Below, piece after piece: positions 46,713-56,662 of a stretch of 64,000 nucleotides of DNA. The stretch's first letter is position 1, and each line of letters begins with the position of its first letter. This DNA is from Astragalus membranaceus (taxonomy: Eukaryota; Streptophyta; Magnoliopsida; Fabales; Fabaceae). The notes under the pieces are model-generated. The model was not told the origin of the DNA. It made no database searches and saw only the letters and a list, made by a program, of their open reading frames with translations. Location: contig CM076850.1 of the NCBI GenBank assembly GCA_039519185.1, forward strand, positions 92,439,471 to 92,503,470, given 5' to 3'. Position numbers and translations under genes: made by a program.

Positions 46713-48130
46713 TGCCTCACTCTCAGAACACTCCTCTCGATTCTCACTCTCACGTACTAGCATTCTCAGTCTGAAACCCTAAATGTTTTTCTTCGATCCT
46801 CTGAGACTCAGCCTTCGCTCTCCTCTCGTCACTGAGCCTCAGCACCCTACTCATCCTCTCCTCTTTCACGGCACCGTGGTCTTTCTCTCTCCCTCCACCG
46901 TGACTTCGTTTCCTTCTCTCTTCTCTCACTCCGTTTCCTTCTTCTCCAAAACGCAGCTCTGCTAGGGTTTCACAAAACCCAGCAGAATCCACTGATTGAA
47001 AGCTGTTTCAGCTTCAATCTTTAGCCACGAACACGAATCAGAAGGTAGAATACAAAAGTCCTCTGCTTTGATTCTTCGATTTTGTTTTTACGAACACTAA
47101 CTCACTGTTTTGTGTTTTTACAGGTATTCTGAGTTCTGGGTTTTGAATCGGAAGTATGAACAAGAACAATGAAAAGGTATTCAGCAAAACCTTCACTGTT
47201 CCCTCTGTTGTAACTCTTTCTTCTCTCTCTTCTTCTTCTTCTTCTCACTGCTTCTCTTCTAGGGTTCACTGATTCTTGAAAGATTGCAGTGATTGAATAC
47301 TGGAAGTGCTTCAATGTTGCTGCGGAACACTTCTAGGACAGGTAATTGTGAAAACCCCTTTTGTTTTCACTTCTGATTTTGCTCGTTTGGAAACCCTAGA
47401 TCGTAGATACTGATTTTTATTGTGTTTCTTGACTTGTATGTACAAATCACGAGTTCATCTTGCACTCAACCTTGAACGAGAACATAGCGAAGGTACGAAA
47501 TCACTCTTCTCAATGATTTCTCTTAGATTCTTTGACTTTCAACCTCTGATCTGTATTTTGTTTACTTGTATGTACTGTACAGCTTGTTCTTGTGAACACC
47601 TCAAATTTCATCAACTGAAATTCTGTTGGAACACACAAGTAGGTATACTTCTTTTACCTTCACTCACTGTTACACTGTTTCTCTCTTTTCTCACCTTTAG
47701 AGGAAGATACTAATCTCTATTTTCTTCTACTTGTGAGGTCAATCACTTATTTACAGAGAGGGAAACACTTAGCAACAAGAAACAGGCAAAGAAGAAAAGC
47801 ACAGAATAGAAAAACGCAGGGAGGAAGAAGAATTAAAGAATCAATGTAAAACTTTTATTTTTTCAACTGTTATATCTGTACAGAAATGTAGTTTTTATAT
47901 ACAAGATAGCCTTAGGTAGTTTTAGTTTGTTTTGATAACAAACTCTTCAAACTGATTTTGTTGTTGCGTGTGAATTTTGTTGTTGCGTGTGAGAGCTGCA
48001 GTTTTGCTGTTTATATCATATTAAATTATTAATATAGCTAAATTTTAATGTGTTTTCCAATTTAACAGTAATAGTGAAATTATTTTATTGTGTTCTAAGC
48101 ATTTCTGATTAATTTTTATCTGTTGTTTTT
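46713..48130 (+). other. Leader and exon-like segments, unassigned
   Basis: It has the look of plant 5' UTRs and introns: CTGAAACCCTAA, CT-rich stretches, several GT...AG-like borders such as TTACAGGTATTC at 47119 and CTAGGACAGGTAATTG at 47333. I cannot identify any protein family, so these may be captured UTR or first-exon pieces. Confidence 0.35.
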
Positions 48131-48133
48131 CAG

Positions 48134-48246
48134 CTTAAAGATGTTTGTTCCAGTGACTATTGTGGCACTCTTGATTCTAATTCCAGTCAATGTATCAAGT
48201 GGGGCATTATTTTTCCTAAGAAGAGAATTGGTAGTTAGTGATATTG
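48134..48246 (+). pseudogene. Captured OSCA/CSC1-like channel exon
   Basis: After TTTTTCAG the frame reads KMFVPVTIVALLILIPVNVS and continues SGALFFLRRELVVSDI. This is the conserved second transmembrane region of plant OSCA/CSC1-like (DUF221) cation channels. Homology then fades; the downstream native sequence (LS.SNVP) is not kept. One exon only. Confidence 0.85.
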
Positions 48247-48579
48247 GAGAAAGGGAAAATTGTTCATTTGAGTTAAGCAACATCTGCTGAAACGAGGTAA
48301 AATAACAATCTCATTCATTCTTGCCTTTTTAATTCTATTTACTTTAATTCTATTTACTTGTTTTACAAATATTTTCTGTCTGTATATGTATTTAATATTC
48401 ATTTCCTTTAAAAACCTATTTTCAGCTTCTAACTCCTCAGCTTGTGTTTGAAGTAACTTATAAGATTCAGTCATACATTTCTAGTTAGGCATATATATGT
48501 ATATTTGGTTTCGTTACTGTTATTATACTCTACATGCTTTTGTTAACTATTTTTTATATCCTTTGTTACTGGAATGCAG

Positions 48580-49423
48580 CACCTAGATCGACCAGGTGTT
48601 AGCTTTTGCTCAAGGACAACCTATGAAGATAATGCTATCACCAATGCTATTGAGATTTACACTAGTCCTAAGTATATAGTTTTCCTTCTTTTCAACGGTT
48701 TTGTTATTTTACTACTGGATATGGGTACAATGTTTAATATACTCGTTTTCTGTTTCTTAGTGGCGCAGTTCGTTTCACAGCTTCAAATAATGATTCTGGA
48801 GTTAGAGACTTTGATATGGAGAAATTTCAACTTTCTAACCATTTTCGTTTTCCCTGGCCAGTGAATGTGAGTTGCTGAGATTTTGTTTTCATGTTAAATT
48901 CTTTCTTCCCTCTTAGGTTAGGATTGATTATTGGACACTTTTGTTCTTTCAGAAATTGTATTGCCATGTCTGCTTACCAGTTTACACTTTTGCATTAATG
49001 AGCAGTTTTTGCATTAGGAAACATTGCTTACCCATTGGCTGTATGGATGATACACTGGCAATCTTTGTTGTCCATTCCCTCTCTATATTGTTCTTTTTTA
49101 ATCATTCCCATGATTTCTATTTATTTTCCTATTTTTGCTTCCTTTTGCTATTCTGCAGCATACTTCTCTCTGTCCAAATGGTAAGCTAATTTTTATTTAT
49201 TTTGCAGACTATTACTCCATTATCCGGGCACTTGGATTTTTCATTTGCATCTGCATGGCATCCTGATGGGGTCACCTTTGCTACCGGGAACCAAGACAAA
49301 ACCTGCCGGATTTGGGACATGCGGAATCTGTCGAAGTCAGGGGCAGTGCTGAAGGGCAACCTTGGAGCCATCCGTTCATTACGGCATACTTCTGATGGCC
49401 AGTATATGGCCCTGGCAGAGCCT
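48580..49423 (+). pseudogene. Captured WD40-repeat gene fragment, four exons
   Basis: Exons with GT-AG borders: 48580-48671 (HLDRPGVSFCSRTTYEDNAI), 48761-48866 (GAVRFTASNNDSGVRDFDME, ending FPWPVN), 49159-49180 (HTSLCPNG) and 49208-49423 (LSGHLDFSFASAWHPDGVTF, then ATGNQDKTCRIWDMRNLSKS). This is a plant WD40 protein that I recognise from Arabidopsis At1g78070/At1g36070-type sequences. Only 27 bases separate exons 3 and 4, too short for an intron, and a native exon between them is missing, so an internal deletion followed capture. Introns are retained, so capture was from genomic DNA. Confidence 0.9.
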
Positions 49424-50655
49424 GTAATATCATCTCTTTTTCCTTAAGATCTTGCATGTTCTCTGACTCCAATTCAGTGTCAACTTTACTATCTTCAATG
49501 CCATCAACACAATTTTGATTTGGTGAGAAACAACTTTGATTGTTCTTAACTTTGCTTACAATCTGTACACTGCCATTGGGTCGAAAATTGGCCATCTATC
49601 TGTTTGTGTAAATGTGTAAATATATTCTATTAGGATCTGATTTGGATTTTTTTGATATTGTGTAGGAAAAAGCCCAAATCGAAAGAGCCTAATGCGAAGA
49701 GGGGTAAGGGTGAGAACAGATAAATGGCTCTTTTGAGCAATACCTTAATATATGGAAGACTGCACTGATCAACCTTTCAATAGCTATTGGTTAGTATTGA
49801 ATCTTGGAATTCTTTGCTTATTGATCTACAATTTGGTCCTTGTGAACAGAATCAGATTATAAAATCATTTCAATGATTACAGTGTACAATTTATCTATTA
49901 TGCATTTTGATGTTGAGCCTGTAAAGTATTAACACCATCAAATAACGATGTAACAGGTGCAGTATTTATTGTTCATTTGTGGTTCATGGATCAGGGCCGA
50001 AACCATGTTGCAGATTCATGTATGATAGGACAGAAGAAAGGGTATGTAATATCTAGTGTAGCTCTTTGATCTTTTGCTTTTACTTTTGTTTGTTGATATC
50101 TGATTATATTGGTATTTAGATTAATGCAATAGAAAACCGAATTAAGAAACATGCAAAATGTTGCTAAGGGGGGATTTATACATGTATACATATTCTGGGT
50201 TAGTTGATATCAGCAATATGAAATTCCTAATATTATATTTATTGTTGTGATTGGACAGCAGGGGGGGTGTTTTTGCCACAAGTAACAAACTTTTTGGTTT
50301 TGTATAATGAAAATCAATGTGCCTATTTGTTGTATTGGTCTTTAGTGCAGTAACGCTGCTTACATGCTGATTCGTTCTTTTGCAGTACTGAGATATAAAG
50401 TGTTGATGAAAGGGGGAAATTGGTGATATCATATGCATCACTGTTGAGATGGCATCTTCCCTGCTCAAAAGGTAAATGATATTCTTATAGATAATGAAAT
50501 ATGTTAGTTGTCCTGCTTATCGGAGTTTGATAACTCACTTTCAATAATATTGGTGCTGAACAGGTTAAACTTTTCAGTTCTATTTGACAATGAAACATTT
50601 TGCAGTAAAAATACTTCATTCTCAAGTGCACATGATTAATATTTGCTATGAGATT
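49424..50655 (+). other. Non-coding, captured-intron-like sequence
   Basis: AT-rich with several possible splice sites. A short lysine-rich frame at about 49664-49722 (KKPKSKEPNAKRGKGENR) is exon-like but not assignable. Confidence 0.35.
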
Positions 50656-50657
50656 TA

Positions 50658-50770
50658 GTGGATAAAGTTATACAATGATGATGACACAGGAAGTGAAGAG
50701 ATCAATAATAAAGAGGATGGGGAAGTGTTTAAAGTTTCAGAAGTGCTAGCTGTATGCATTAGTAGTTTCT
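50658..50770 (+). pseudogene. Possible chromomethylase (CMT) chromodomain-edge fragment
   Basis: The plus strand reads KLYNDDDTGSEEINNKEDGE followed by VFKVSEVLAVC. The V-F-x-V-x-x-(L)-x-x-(V/I)-C pattern resembles the start of the chromodomain in plant CMT cytosine methyltransferases, but only about 11 residues carry the signal. Confidence 0.3.
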
Positions 50771-50971
50771 AATGAAAGTATATTTCCAATCATTGTAATC
50801 TTTGCTCAGTCTATTGTCTAGGGTATAAGCAGTTTATAATGAGTATGTTATAATTTCATGATATTTAGATTAGTGGTAAATTGGTTCTAGGATATTCTTC
50901 ACTATAGAAGGTGGGTATTATTTATGGTTGTTTTACTGTGAGTATTATTTATGACCTGAGCACTGATATAT

Positions 50972-51043
50972 GACTCCATGGCCCAATGGATAAGGCGCTG
51001 GTCTATGGAACCAGAGATCTGGGTTCGATTCCCAGTGGAGTCG
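50972..51043 (+). tRNA. tRNA-Arg(ACG)-like gene with ATG anticodon
   Basis: All arms fold. The acceptor GACTCCA pairs with TGGAGTC, the D-arm region is GCCCAATGGATAAGGC, the anticodon stem CTGGT pairs with ACCAG around the loop CTATGGA, and the T stem CTGGG pairs with CCCAG around TTCGATT. The body matches plant tRNA-Arg(ACG) as I remember it. The anticodon at 51005-51007 is ATG instead of ACG, and the variable loop (AGAT) is one base short. By anticodon it would pair with CAU (His), but the body lacks the His-specific G-1. Probably a captured, mutated tRNA gene; activity unknown. Confidence 0.8.
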
Positions 51044-51099
51044 CTTCTACGGAATGAAAATTTGTATAACCAGGGTGTATAGATTAAACCAAAATTTGA

Positions 51100-51535
51100 A
51101 AAAAAAAACTTTTAAGGTCAGGCGCAATAATGCTTGACTTTAAATCATACTTACGAAGTCAGGCAAGAATTAATGCTTGACTTCGTAAGTATGATTTAAA
51201 GTCAAGCATTTATTCTTGCTTGACTTTAAATCATATTTACGAAGTCAGGCAAGAATAAAATGCTTGACTTTAAATCATACTTACGAAGTCAGGCAAGAAT
51301 AAATGCTTGACTTTAAAACAGACTTAAGAAGTCAGGCGCAATAAATGCTTGACTTTAAAACAGACTTAAGAAGTCAGGCGCAATAAATGCTTGACTTTAA
51401 ATCAGACTTACGAAGTCAGGCTATCGCTTGACTTTAAAACTCCAGACATACAAAGTCGACTTAATAAAAGTCAAGCGCCCGCCTGACTTTAAATCCCCTT
51501 TTCGCCTGACTTTAAATCCCTTTTTTGCACTAGTG
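51100..51535. repeat. Right subterminal repeat array, inner CACTA element
   Basis: At least ten AAGTCAGGC motifs in alternating orientation (…ACTTACGAAGTCAGGCAAGA…ATGCTTGACTTTAAATCA…) end in GCACTAGTG. It has the same design as 55990-56378. Confidence 0.9.
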
Positions 51536-51540
51536 TTTGT

Positions 51541-51639
51541 TACTTAGGTGTGGCTGCCAACCATGGTCAACCCAAGGCTTTCTACCAGCTAGCAAAGATT
51601 TTCCATCTAGGTGTTGGCTTCAAAAAGAACGTTCCCTTG
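51541..51639 (+). pseudogene. Captured SEL1-repeat exon (HRD3/SEL1L-like)
   Basis: It reads GVAANHGQPKAFYQLAKIFH and then LGVGFKKNVPL before a donor GTAAGT. It is a Sel1-like repeat closest in my memory to plant HRD3/SEL1L, a component of ER-associated degradation. The exon starts within ten bases of the inner element's insertion site. Confidence 0.75.
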
Positions 51640-53847
51640 GTAAGTTGCTCCTTCATTTATCTTCTTTCTTTTCTGCAAGTACTGATGAGAACTGTTGATT
51701 AACCTAACAAAGAGCCCGATGTCGATTTGATTTCTGGTGTTTACTTTAGTATCATTTATTTTAGAAGACGTGAGAGGAGTGAATTAGCTATTGTCATTGT
51801 AGTCATATTTGTATGTTGTTTGTGATAACTCCACTTTTTTACTGATGATGCAACTGTTTAAAAGATTCGATCGACCTGATTATAGTCATATTTGTATGAT
51901 GTTTGTGATAACTCCACCATTTGAGTGAATTAGCTACCAGTCTGGTCTTTTGTTTTTATCAGTCTACCAATCTGGTCTGAGTGTAAAAGATTCCATCGAC
52001 CTGATTGCTTTCAATGTTTCTGAATCTTACTTTATGTGTTTGGAACCTTGCAATGGAAGAATAAAATTGATCGAAAAGCTATATTAAAATTTGGGTGTCA
52101 TGATTGTAGTAGATAAAGTCTTGTTGTATTCTGTTGAGTTTGTTCAAGATGCAAGCCTTTACTTACATACCAATAGAAATAAAGTTTAGAAAGAAATCCT
52201 TCTTATTACTTTTATTTCTTCAAGAAAGAAATCCTTCTTATTACTTTGTTCATTATTTGCATCCCAGTTGGTCTACAGACCAGTTAGTTCATTATTTGCA
52301 TCCCAGTTGGTCCCACGTGGTTTCTCTAGAGGGGCCTCTATTTACAGAGGAGTGACTAGGTATATATCTCTATCTTGTGGCCTCATTTGGCTGCTAGTGT
52401 ATATCCTTTGATTATGAATGAATAATGCAACTTTTGTTGTTTGTTGCAGGCACCACCAGCAGACTGAAAAATCTGGATTATTGTGTTTCAGCACAAGGGA
52501 AATTAACCATCGGAGGTTGTTCGTTGATTCATTGGAGGAGAACAAATGCACGTAGAGAACTTTGAAAGCGTAAAATGGTGTTCCCCCTTTCCCTCTTGTT
52601 TACTTTTCTTAATTCTTAATTCCTCCTACATAAGCATACTTGACTAGAACTCATCTTATAAATTTTGTAAGTCTTGTTAAAACTCAAATCAATGGATCTA
52701 TAAAAGTTGTTAGATTTGACAATGGTCAAGATCAATTTAACATGTCATATTTTTATCTTTCTCAAGGCATCATTCTCTAAGTTTCTTGTGCTGAAAGTTG
52801 AAACTCCCCAACAAGGGCTCCTGTCTTTCACTCAAAACTGCCACTTCACTTTTGGGATTTTGCTATATCTCAATTTGTTCATATTATCAACATGCTGCCC
52901 CTTGTATCCCTTCAACTTGTAAATGTGCATCAGCTTGATTTAACCACATGTTCTTGATTTTAATTTTATGATTGCAATGACTAGTGAAGCTGTGAAGACT
53001 GAAGAAGAAGCGGAAGCTGTAAGCCAATTGAATTGTAGGAACAATCCGTAAAGGTAACTAAGTAATGTTGTTTTAGTACAAAGTCCATTTTATCAAAAAT
53101 TGACTATGTAATTCTGTGTAGTTTTTTTGTTTGAATTGTTTGAATAATGTTGGGGTTACCTTAAATAATGTTGGGGTTATTTTTCAGCTTATGTTCTTAT
53201 CCTCTACTCTCTCAAATACAGATGAATCCATATGGGAAGAGAGAGTTATCATCAGCTAAGTCAAAGATTCAATCTTCCAGTACTAAAATGCTCGTGGACA
53301 AGTCTGCAGAAATTTCTGTCAGTGTAAACAACGCAATTAGTTTGATTTTCCTTTTAATTTATTTTTATTTTTCAAATTTCACTCTGTTCTTTGCTAGGGT
53401 ATAACGCTTCCAGATTCACAACGAATCTTCGCTTCGCCACGAAGCTAAGGTATAACTCTTTCTCCTTCTCTAAAATATTCTCAGTTGCATACGGTTTGAA
53501 ACCCTAGTTTCAACCACTGACTTTGCTTCATTTTGGTTGTGTTTCTGGGTGAGATCTTGCTGGATCTTGATGCTATGCACAAGGATCTGCACAACGAAGG
53601 TAGAACCACTGCCTTTTACTTCTGTTCAGTTTCAGTTTTAAGTTTGTGTGTCGAACAAAAACCCTAACTGCCTGATTCTTGTTTTCTGGGTGCAGATCTA
53701 TGGAGATCTGCTTCAGAGGGTCTTCAAACAGGTAAACCACGCCTTGATCTTTCCTTTTATTGTTTGTTTGAAGTTCTGGCGATACTTGTAGTGATTTTGA
53801 CTTCTGTTTTGTTGTTTTTGGCTTCTGGATTCTGGATTCTGTACTTC
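51640..53847 (+). other. Non-coding with unassigned exon-like pieces
   Basis: Intron-like sequence with candidate exons at about 52447-52560, 52985-53054 and 53221-53330 (the last reads MNPYGKRELSSAKSKIQSSS). None is recognisable. ACAGATTAGC-type duplications and a repeated CATTATTTGCATCCCAGTTG (about 52252 and 52290) occur. Confidence 0.35.
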
Positions 53848-53927
53848 ATAAGGCAATTAAAGGTAAAAAGGAAGCTGTAATAAGCCATCTTTTACGGAAA
53901 GGTGCAAATCCTCACGTTAAGGATAAG
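53848..53927 (+). pseudogene. Captured ankyrin-repeat exon (AKRP/EMB506-like)
   Basis: It reads KAIKGKKEAVISHLLRKGAN and then PHVKDK before a donor GTACAG. It is one ankyrin repeat, resembling those of the plastid proteins AKRP and EMB506. Only about 27 codons. Confidence 0.65.
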
Positions 53928-54820
53928 GTACAGATAAATCACTGGTTCATTTATAAAATCATGTTGGAGTAAAGAAATATTCCTTTCCTCAATCAGTTTC
54001 AATACTAAGAAATTTTCACTTGTCATTGGTTTTCTTCATGAATCTGAGTGGTTCTTGAAAGGTAACATACTTATATATTTGTTTGTAGCAGGTGGTTGAG
54101 AGAGCTCAAGTTTTACTGAAAAGTTTATTTACTGTTGCTGTTGAAGTTGTTTTTGAGATTCATTTAAAGGTACTTACTATTTATCACTGTAACATTATTA
54201 GTTTCAATTCAATGAATACTTGTGTCTTCTAAAATCTACCATGTTAAGTTAATTACTGCCCCACTAGAAATGTGAAAGCGTTTGACCTGTTATTTAGTAA
54301 ATTAGAGTTCTACTTGCATCAAGAATTGCATTTTCTAGGAAACTTGATTTGAATCATTTCATCATTTTATTGTGAGGCATGGAACTGGGATAGTTTGTAT
54401 AAGCATGAAAGAGGAAACTTGATTTGAATCATTTCATCATTTTACTGAGAAGTTTTTATCTGGAATTTGTTCTTATCCCTTTGTTCAAAGTCTATGTGGT
54501 TAAATCAGCTAAAACACTATATGCACTCACCATATGTCATAGTCAACTTTAGGGAATAATGTATCTCATCTTAGCTGCACTTCTACAGGCATTTAGTTTG
54601 TGTAAAACTCAGCACGACTTCACTTTGTTTCATTTAATATCTTTTGTTGCCTAGTATTTAAGCGGCTGGCATTTGATTATAATTTTACTAGAATGACATC
54701 ATGTTGACAAAGATGATTGAAATTTAATAATCTGTTATTCTGTGGTAGTAATTGTCTCATCAATGCATTTTTTTATGTACACTTCACATTACATCTGTAT
54801 TTTTCCCACTAAAATATAGG

Positions 54821-55000
54821 GAAGGCGGTGTCTTGTAGAGAGCTGGACATACAGAAGCTTCAGTTGACCTGGCAGTACTTGCTGGTTTGGGTTCCGTGGC
54901 AGTTCTGTGTGAGGTTGTGGATGATGATGATGGCTCTAGTTTGCAGAGCGTGAAAATTTAAAAATTATATCTATTGTTGACAAGATAAGGTATGTGGTTG
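54821..55000 (+). pseudogene. Captured RIBA fragment (riboflavin synthesis)
   Basis: It reads EGGVL, a stop (TAG), then RAGHTEASVDLAVLAGLGSV and AVLCEVVDDDDGS. After a shift of frame it continues ERENLKIISIVDKIRY. This is the DHBP synthase domain of bifunctional plant RIBA, including the RxGHTEASVDL substrate-binding block. A stop and a frame-changing deletion make it non-functional. Confidence 0.9.
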
Positions 55001-55231
55001 CATTTTGTAAAAGATACAGTAAAATTCATTTTATGCATGTTTCTTGTTTGGATTTTGCTTTCAATTACAGCTATCATAATTTAATTTCCCCATGTTGCCT
55101 GATACCATAATTTGTCTTTCAAATATTCTAATTGTACATATTTGAAGTATCTATTAATCTAACCAACTTCAGTGATTGAATATTTATCTGAAAACTCAAA
55201 AATTCCATCTTTGGCTTGTTGTATAATACAG

Positions 55232-55316
55232 TGGCATGCCAGAGTGTAAGCTTGGCTTAAATGATAGAGTATTATTAGAGGCACAAGGTAGAGCGACCAA
55301 GGGAAAAGCGATTGAC
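55232..55316 (+). pseudogene. Captured AP-2 complex mu-subunit exon
   Basis: After the acceptor ATACAG it reads GMPECKLGLNDRVLLEAQGR and then ATKGKAID. This is a highly conserved block in the C-terminal cargo-binding domain of the AP-2 mu adaptin. Homology ends after KAID. Confidence 0.9.
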
Positions 55317-55985
55317 ATGAAACTTGAGATTATATTTTTAGTTAAATTTTGAATGATGCACTGGCTTTTATATGACAGAATAATATACTAGATTAGTTGA
55401 TAACATTCCTACTTTTATAGGTATTTGAAAGAGTTTGTAAAGCTATCTCATGGTGAAAGAGTGTCTATGTGTTTGTGACCTTGTTTTGCATTAACTGATA
55501 TACATCTCCTGTGTATGCTTATGGAAAAATAATTTTGATTATCTTTGGTTCTTCTACAAGTTGGGTTCTCTTTATTGTTGTCATATTATTTATCAATTCC
55601 AAGGAACAAGATTGAGAAAGGAGTTTGGAAAATGTTGATGGGTTGGTAGTGTGATTCAGGTTGGTGGCATTGTTCCTTTTGGATGATCATGTGCTCATGT
55701 ACATATAACTTAGTTATTATATAGTTGCTAGATGTATATATGAGATCTATACTGTGTAAATAATATCTGCCACGTTATAATTTTTAGAGCCTTTGTAATT
55801 CTAACTTGATCCCATAGGTTGTGTTATGATTGTAAGGATTTAATGCTTAATAATTGATGGCAGAAGTTCATATGTTGGTAGTTGTACTAATTTTTTCATT
55901 AATTTTGGCTATCGTAAGGATTTAATGCTTAATAATTAATGGCAGAAATTTGTTAATTAAGGCTACCAAATAATTTTTTTTTTTT
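55317..55985 (+). other. Non-coding tail of the outer CACTA element
   Basis: AT-rich. A short duplicated piece, AAGGATTTAATGCTTAATAA with TGGCAGAA, occurs at about 55836 and 55916. No coding content. Confidence 0.45.
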
Positions 55986-55989
55986 AAAA

Positions 55990-56378
55990 ATGGACTTTTA
56001 AAGTCGTGCGCAAATAAAGCCTGACTTTGAAACAGACTTACGAAGTCAGGCAATAATAAATGCTTGACTTTAAATCATACTTACGAAGTCAGACAATAAT
56101 AAATGCTTGACTTTAAATCATACTTACGAAGTCAGGCAATAATAAATGCTTGACTTTAAAACTGACTTAAGAAGTCAGCCGAAATAAATGCTTGACTTTA
56201 AAACTGACTTAAGAAGTCAGGCGAAATAAATGTTTGACTTTAAATCAGACTTACGAAGTCAGGCTATCGCTTGACTTTAAAACTCATTACATACAAAGTC
56301 GAGTTAATAAAAGTCAAGCGGGCGCCTGACTTTAAATCCCCTTTTGGCCTGACTTTAAATCCATTTTTTGCACTAGTG
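55990..56378. repeat. Right subterminal repeat array, outer CACTA element
   Basis: Alternating AAGTCAGGC/GCTTGACTTT motifs ending in GCACTAGTG, homologous along most of its length to 51100-51535. Confidence 0.9.
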
Positions 56379-56662
56379 CCCGCTACTTACATTGCAAGGT
56401 CATGCATTAAATCAAGCATTTTGAAACTAACTATATCACCCAATGGACTCATTTTTGCATCTTGGAAAAATGATTTCTTCACAAAAGTCACTATGAATTG
56501 GTTACCCACATCTTCCATAATTTGATTTTCTGCCGAACATTCGAGATAACCTTGTGCCATCCACAATTGAATTAACTTATCTTTCCTTATTTCCCAATCC
56601 TTAGGATATAAAGAGCAATAAGAATGATTTGGATTTAAAAATTTGTCGTGGATAAGTAGCAA

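Larger units (their letters stand above)
46380..51535 (+). mobile_element. Inner gene-capturing CACTA element, same family
   Basis: It begins CACTAGTGCAAAAATGGG and ends TTTTTTGCACTAGTG, 5156 bp, flanked by the 3-bp duplication TTT (46377-46379, 51536-51538). It lies wholly within the 45389 element, next to its SEL1-like fragment. It carries plus-strand fragments of an OSCA/CSC1-like channel and a WD40 protein, a possible chromomethylase piece, and an Arg-tRNA-like gene. No transposase. Confidence 0.95.
45389..56378 (+). mobile_element. Outer gene-capturing CACTA element (AGTCAGGCG family)
   Basis: Both termini read CACTAGTGCAAAA inward. The 3-bp duplication CCC lies at 45386-45388 and 56379-56381, and the intact paralogue reads ATTGCCCGCTAC (about 59833), the empty site. 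The element is 10,990 bp including a nested copy (46380-51535), so about 5.8 kb by itself. It has a long hairpin near its left end, subterminal AAGTCAGGC arrays at its right end, and plus-strand fragments of SEL1/HRD3, ankyrin (AKRP-like), RIBA and AP-2 mu genes. No transposase is encoded. Confidence 0.95.
44369..56662 (-). pseudogene. CNL (NBS-LRR) paralogue, split and truncated
   Basis: Two parts of one gene flank the CACTA insertion. 56662-56379 encodes the end of NB-ARC (CSLYPKDWEIRKDKLIQLWM and onward), truncated upstream. 45388-44369 encodes the start and end of the LRR region (SETKRLVKTQRLMHVSLEHY, then LPDWMCNLSSLQHIKVENYQ). Compared with the intact gene at 58452, about 420 bp of LRR sequence is deleted at about 45115 (intact 59118-59545). 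A 46-bp stretch near 44920-44980 is duplicated and there are frameshifts. The insertion leaves a CCC duplication. No coiled coil or P-loop remains. Confidence 0.92.

Noticed and set aside
50658..50770. Firm call of a chromomethylase fragment
   Set aside because: Only about 11 residues fit the pattern; kept as a low-confidence feature.
51100..51535. Regularly spaced repeats as a CRISPR array
   Set aside because: Repeats alternate in orientation, spacers are not unique, and the context is a plant transposon end.
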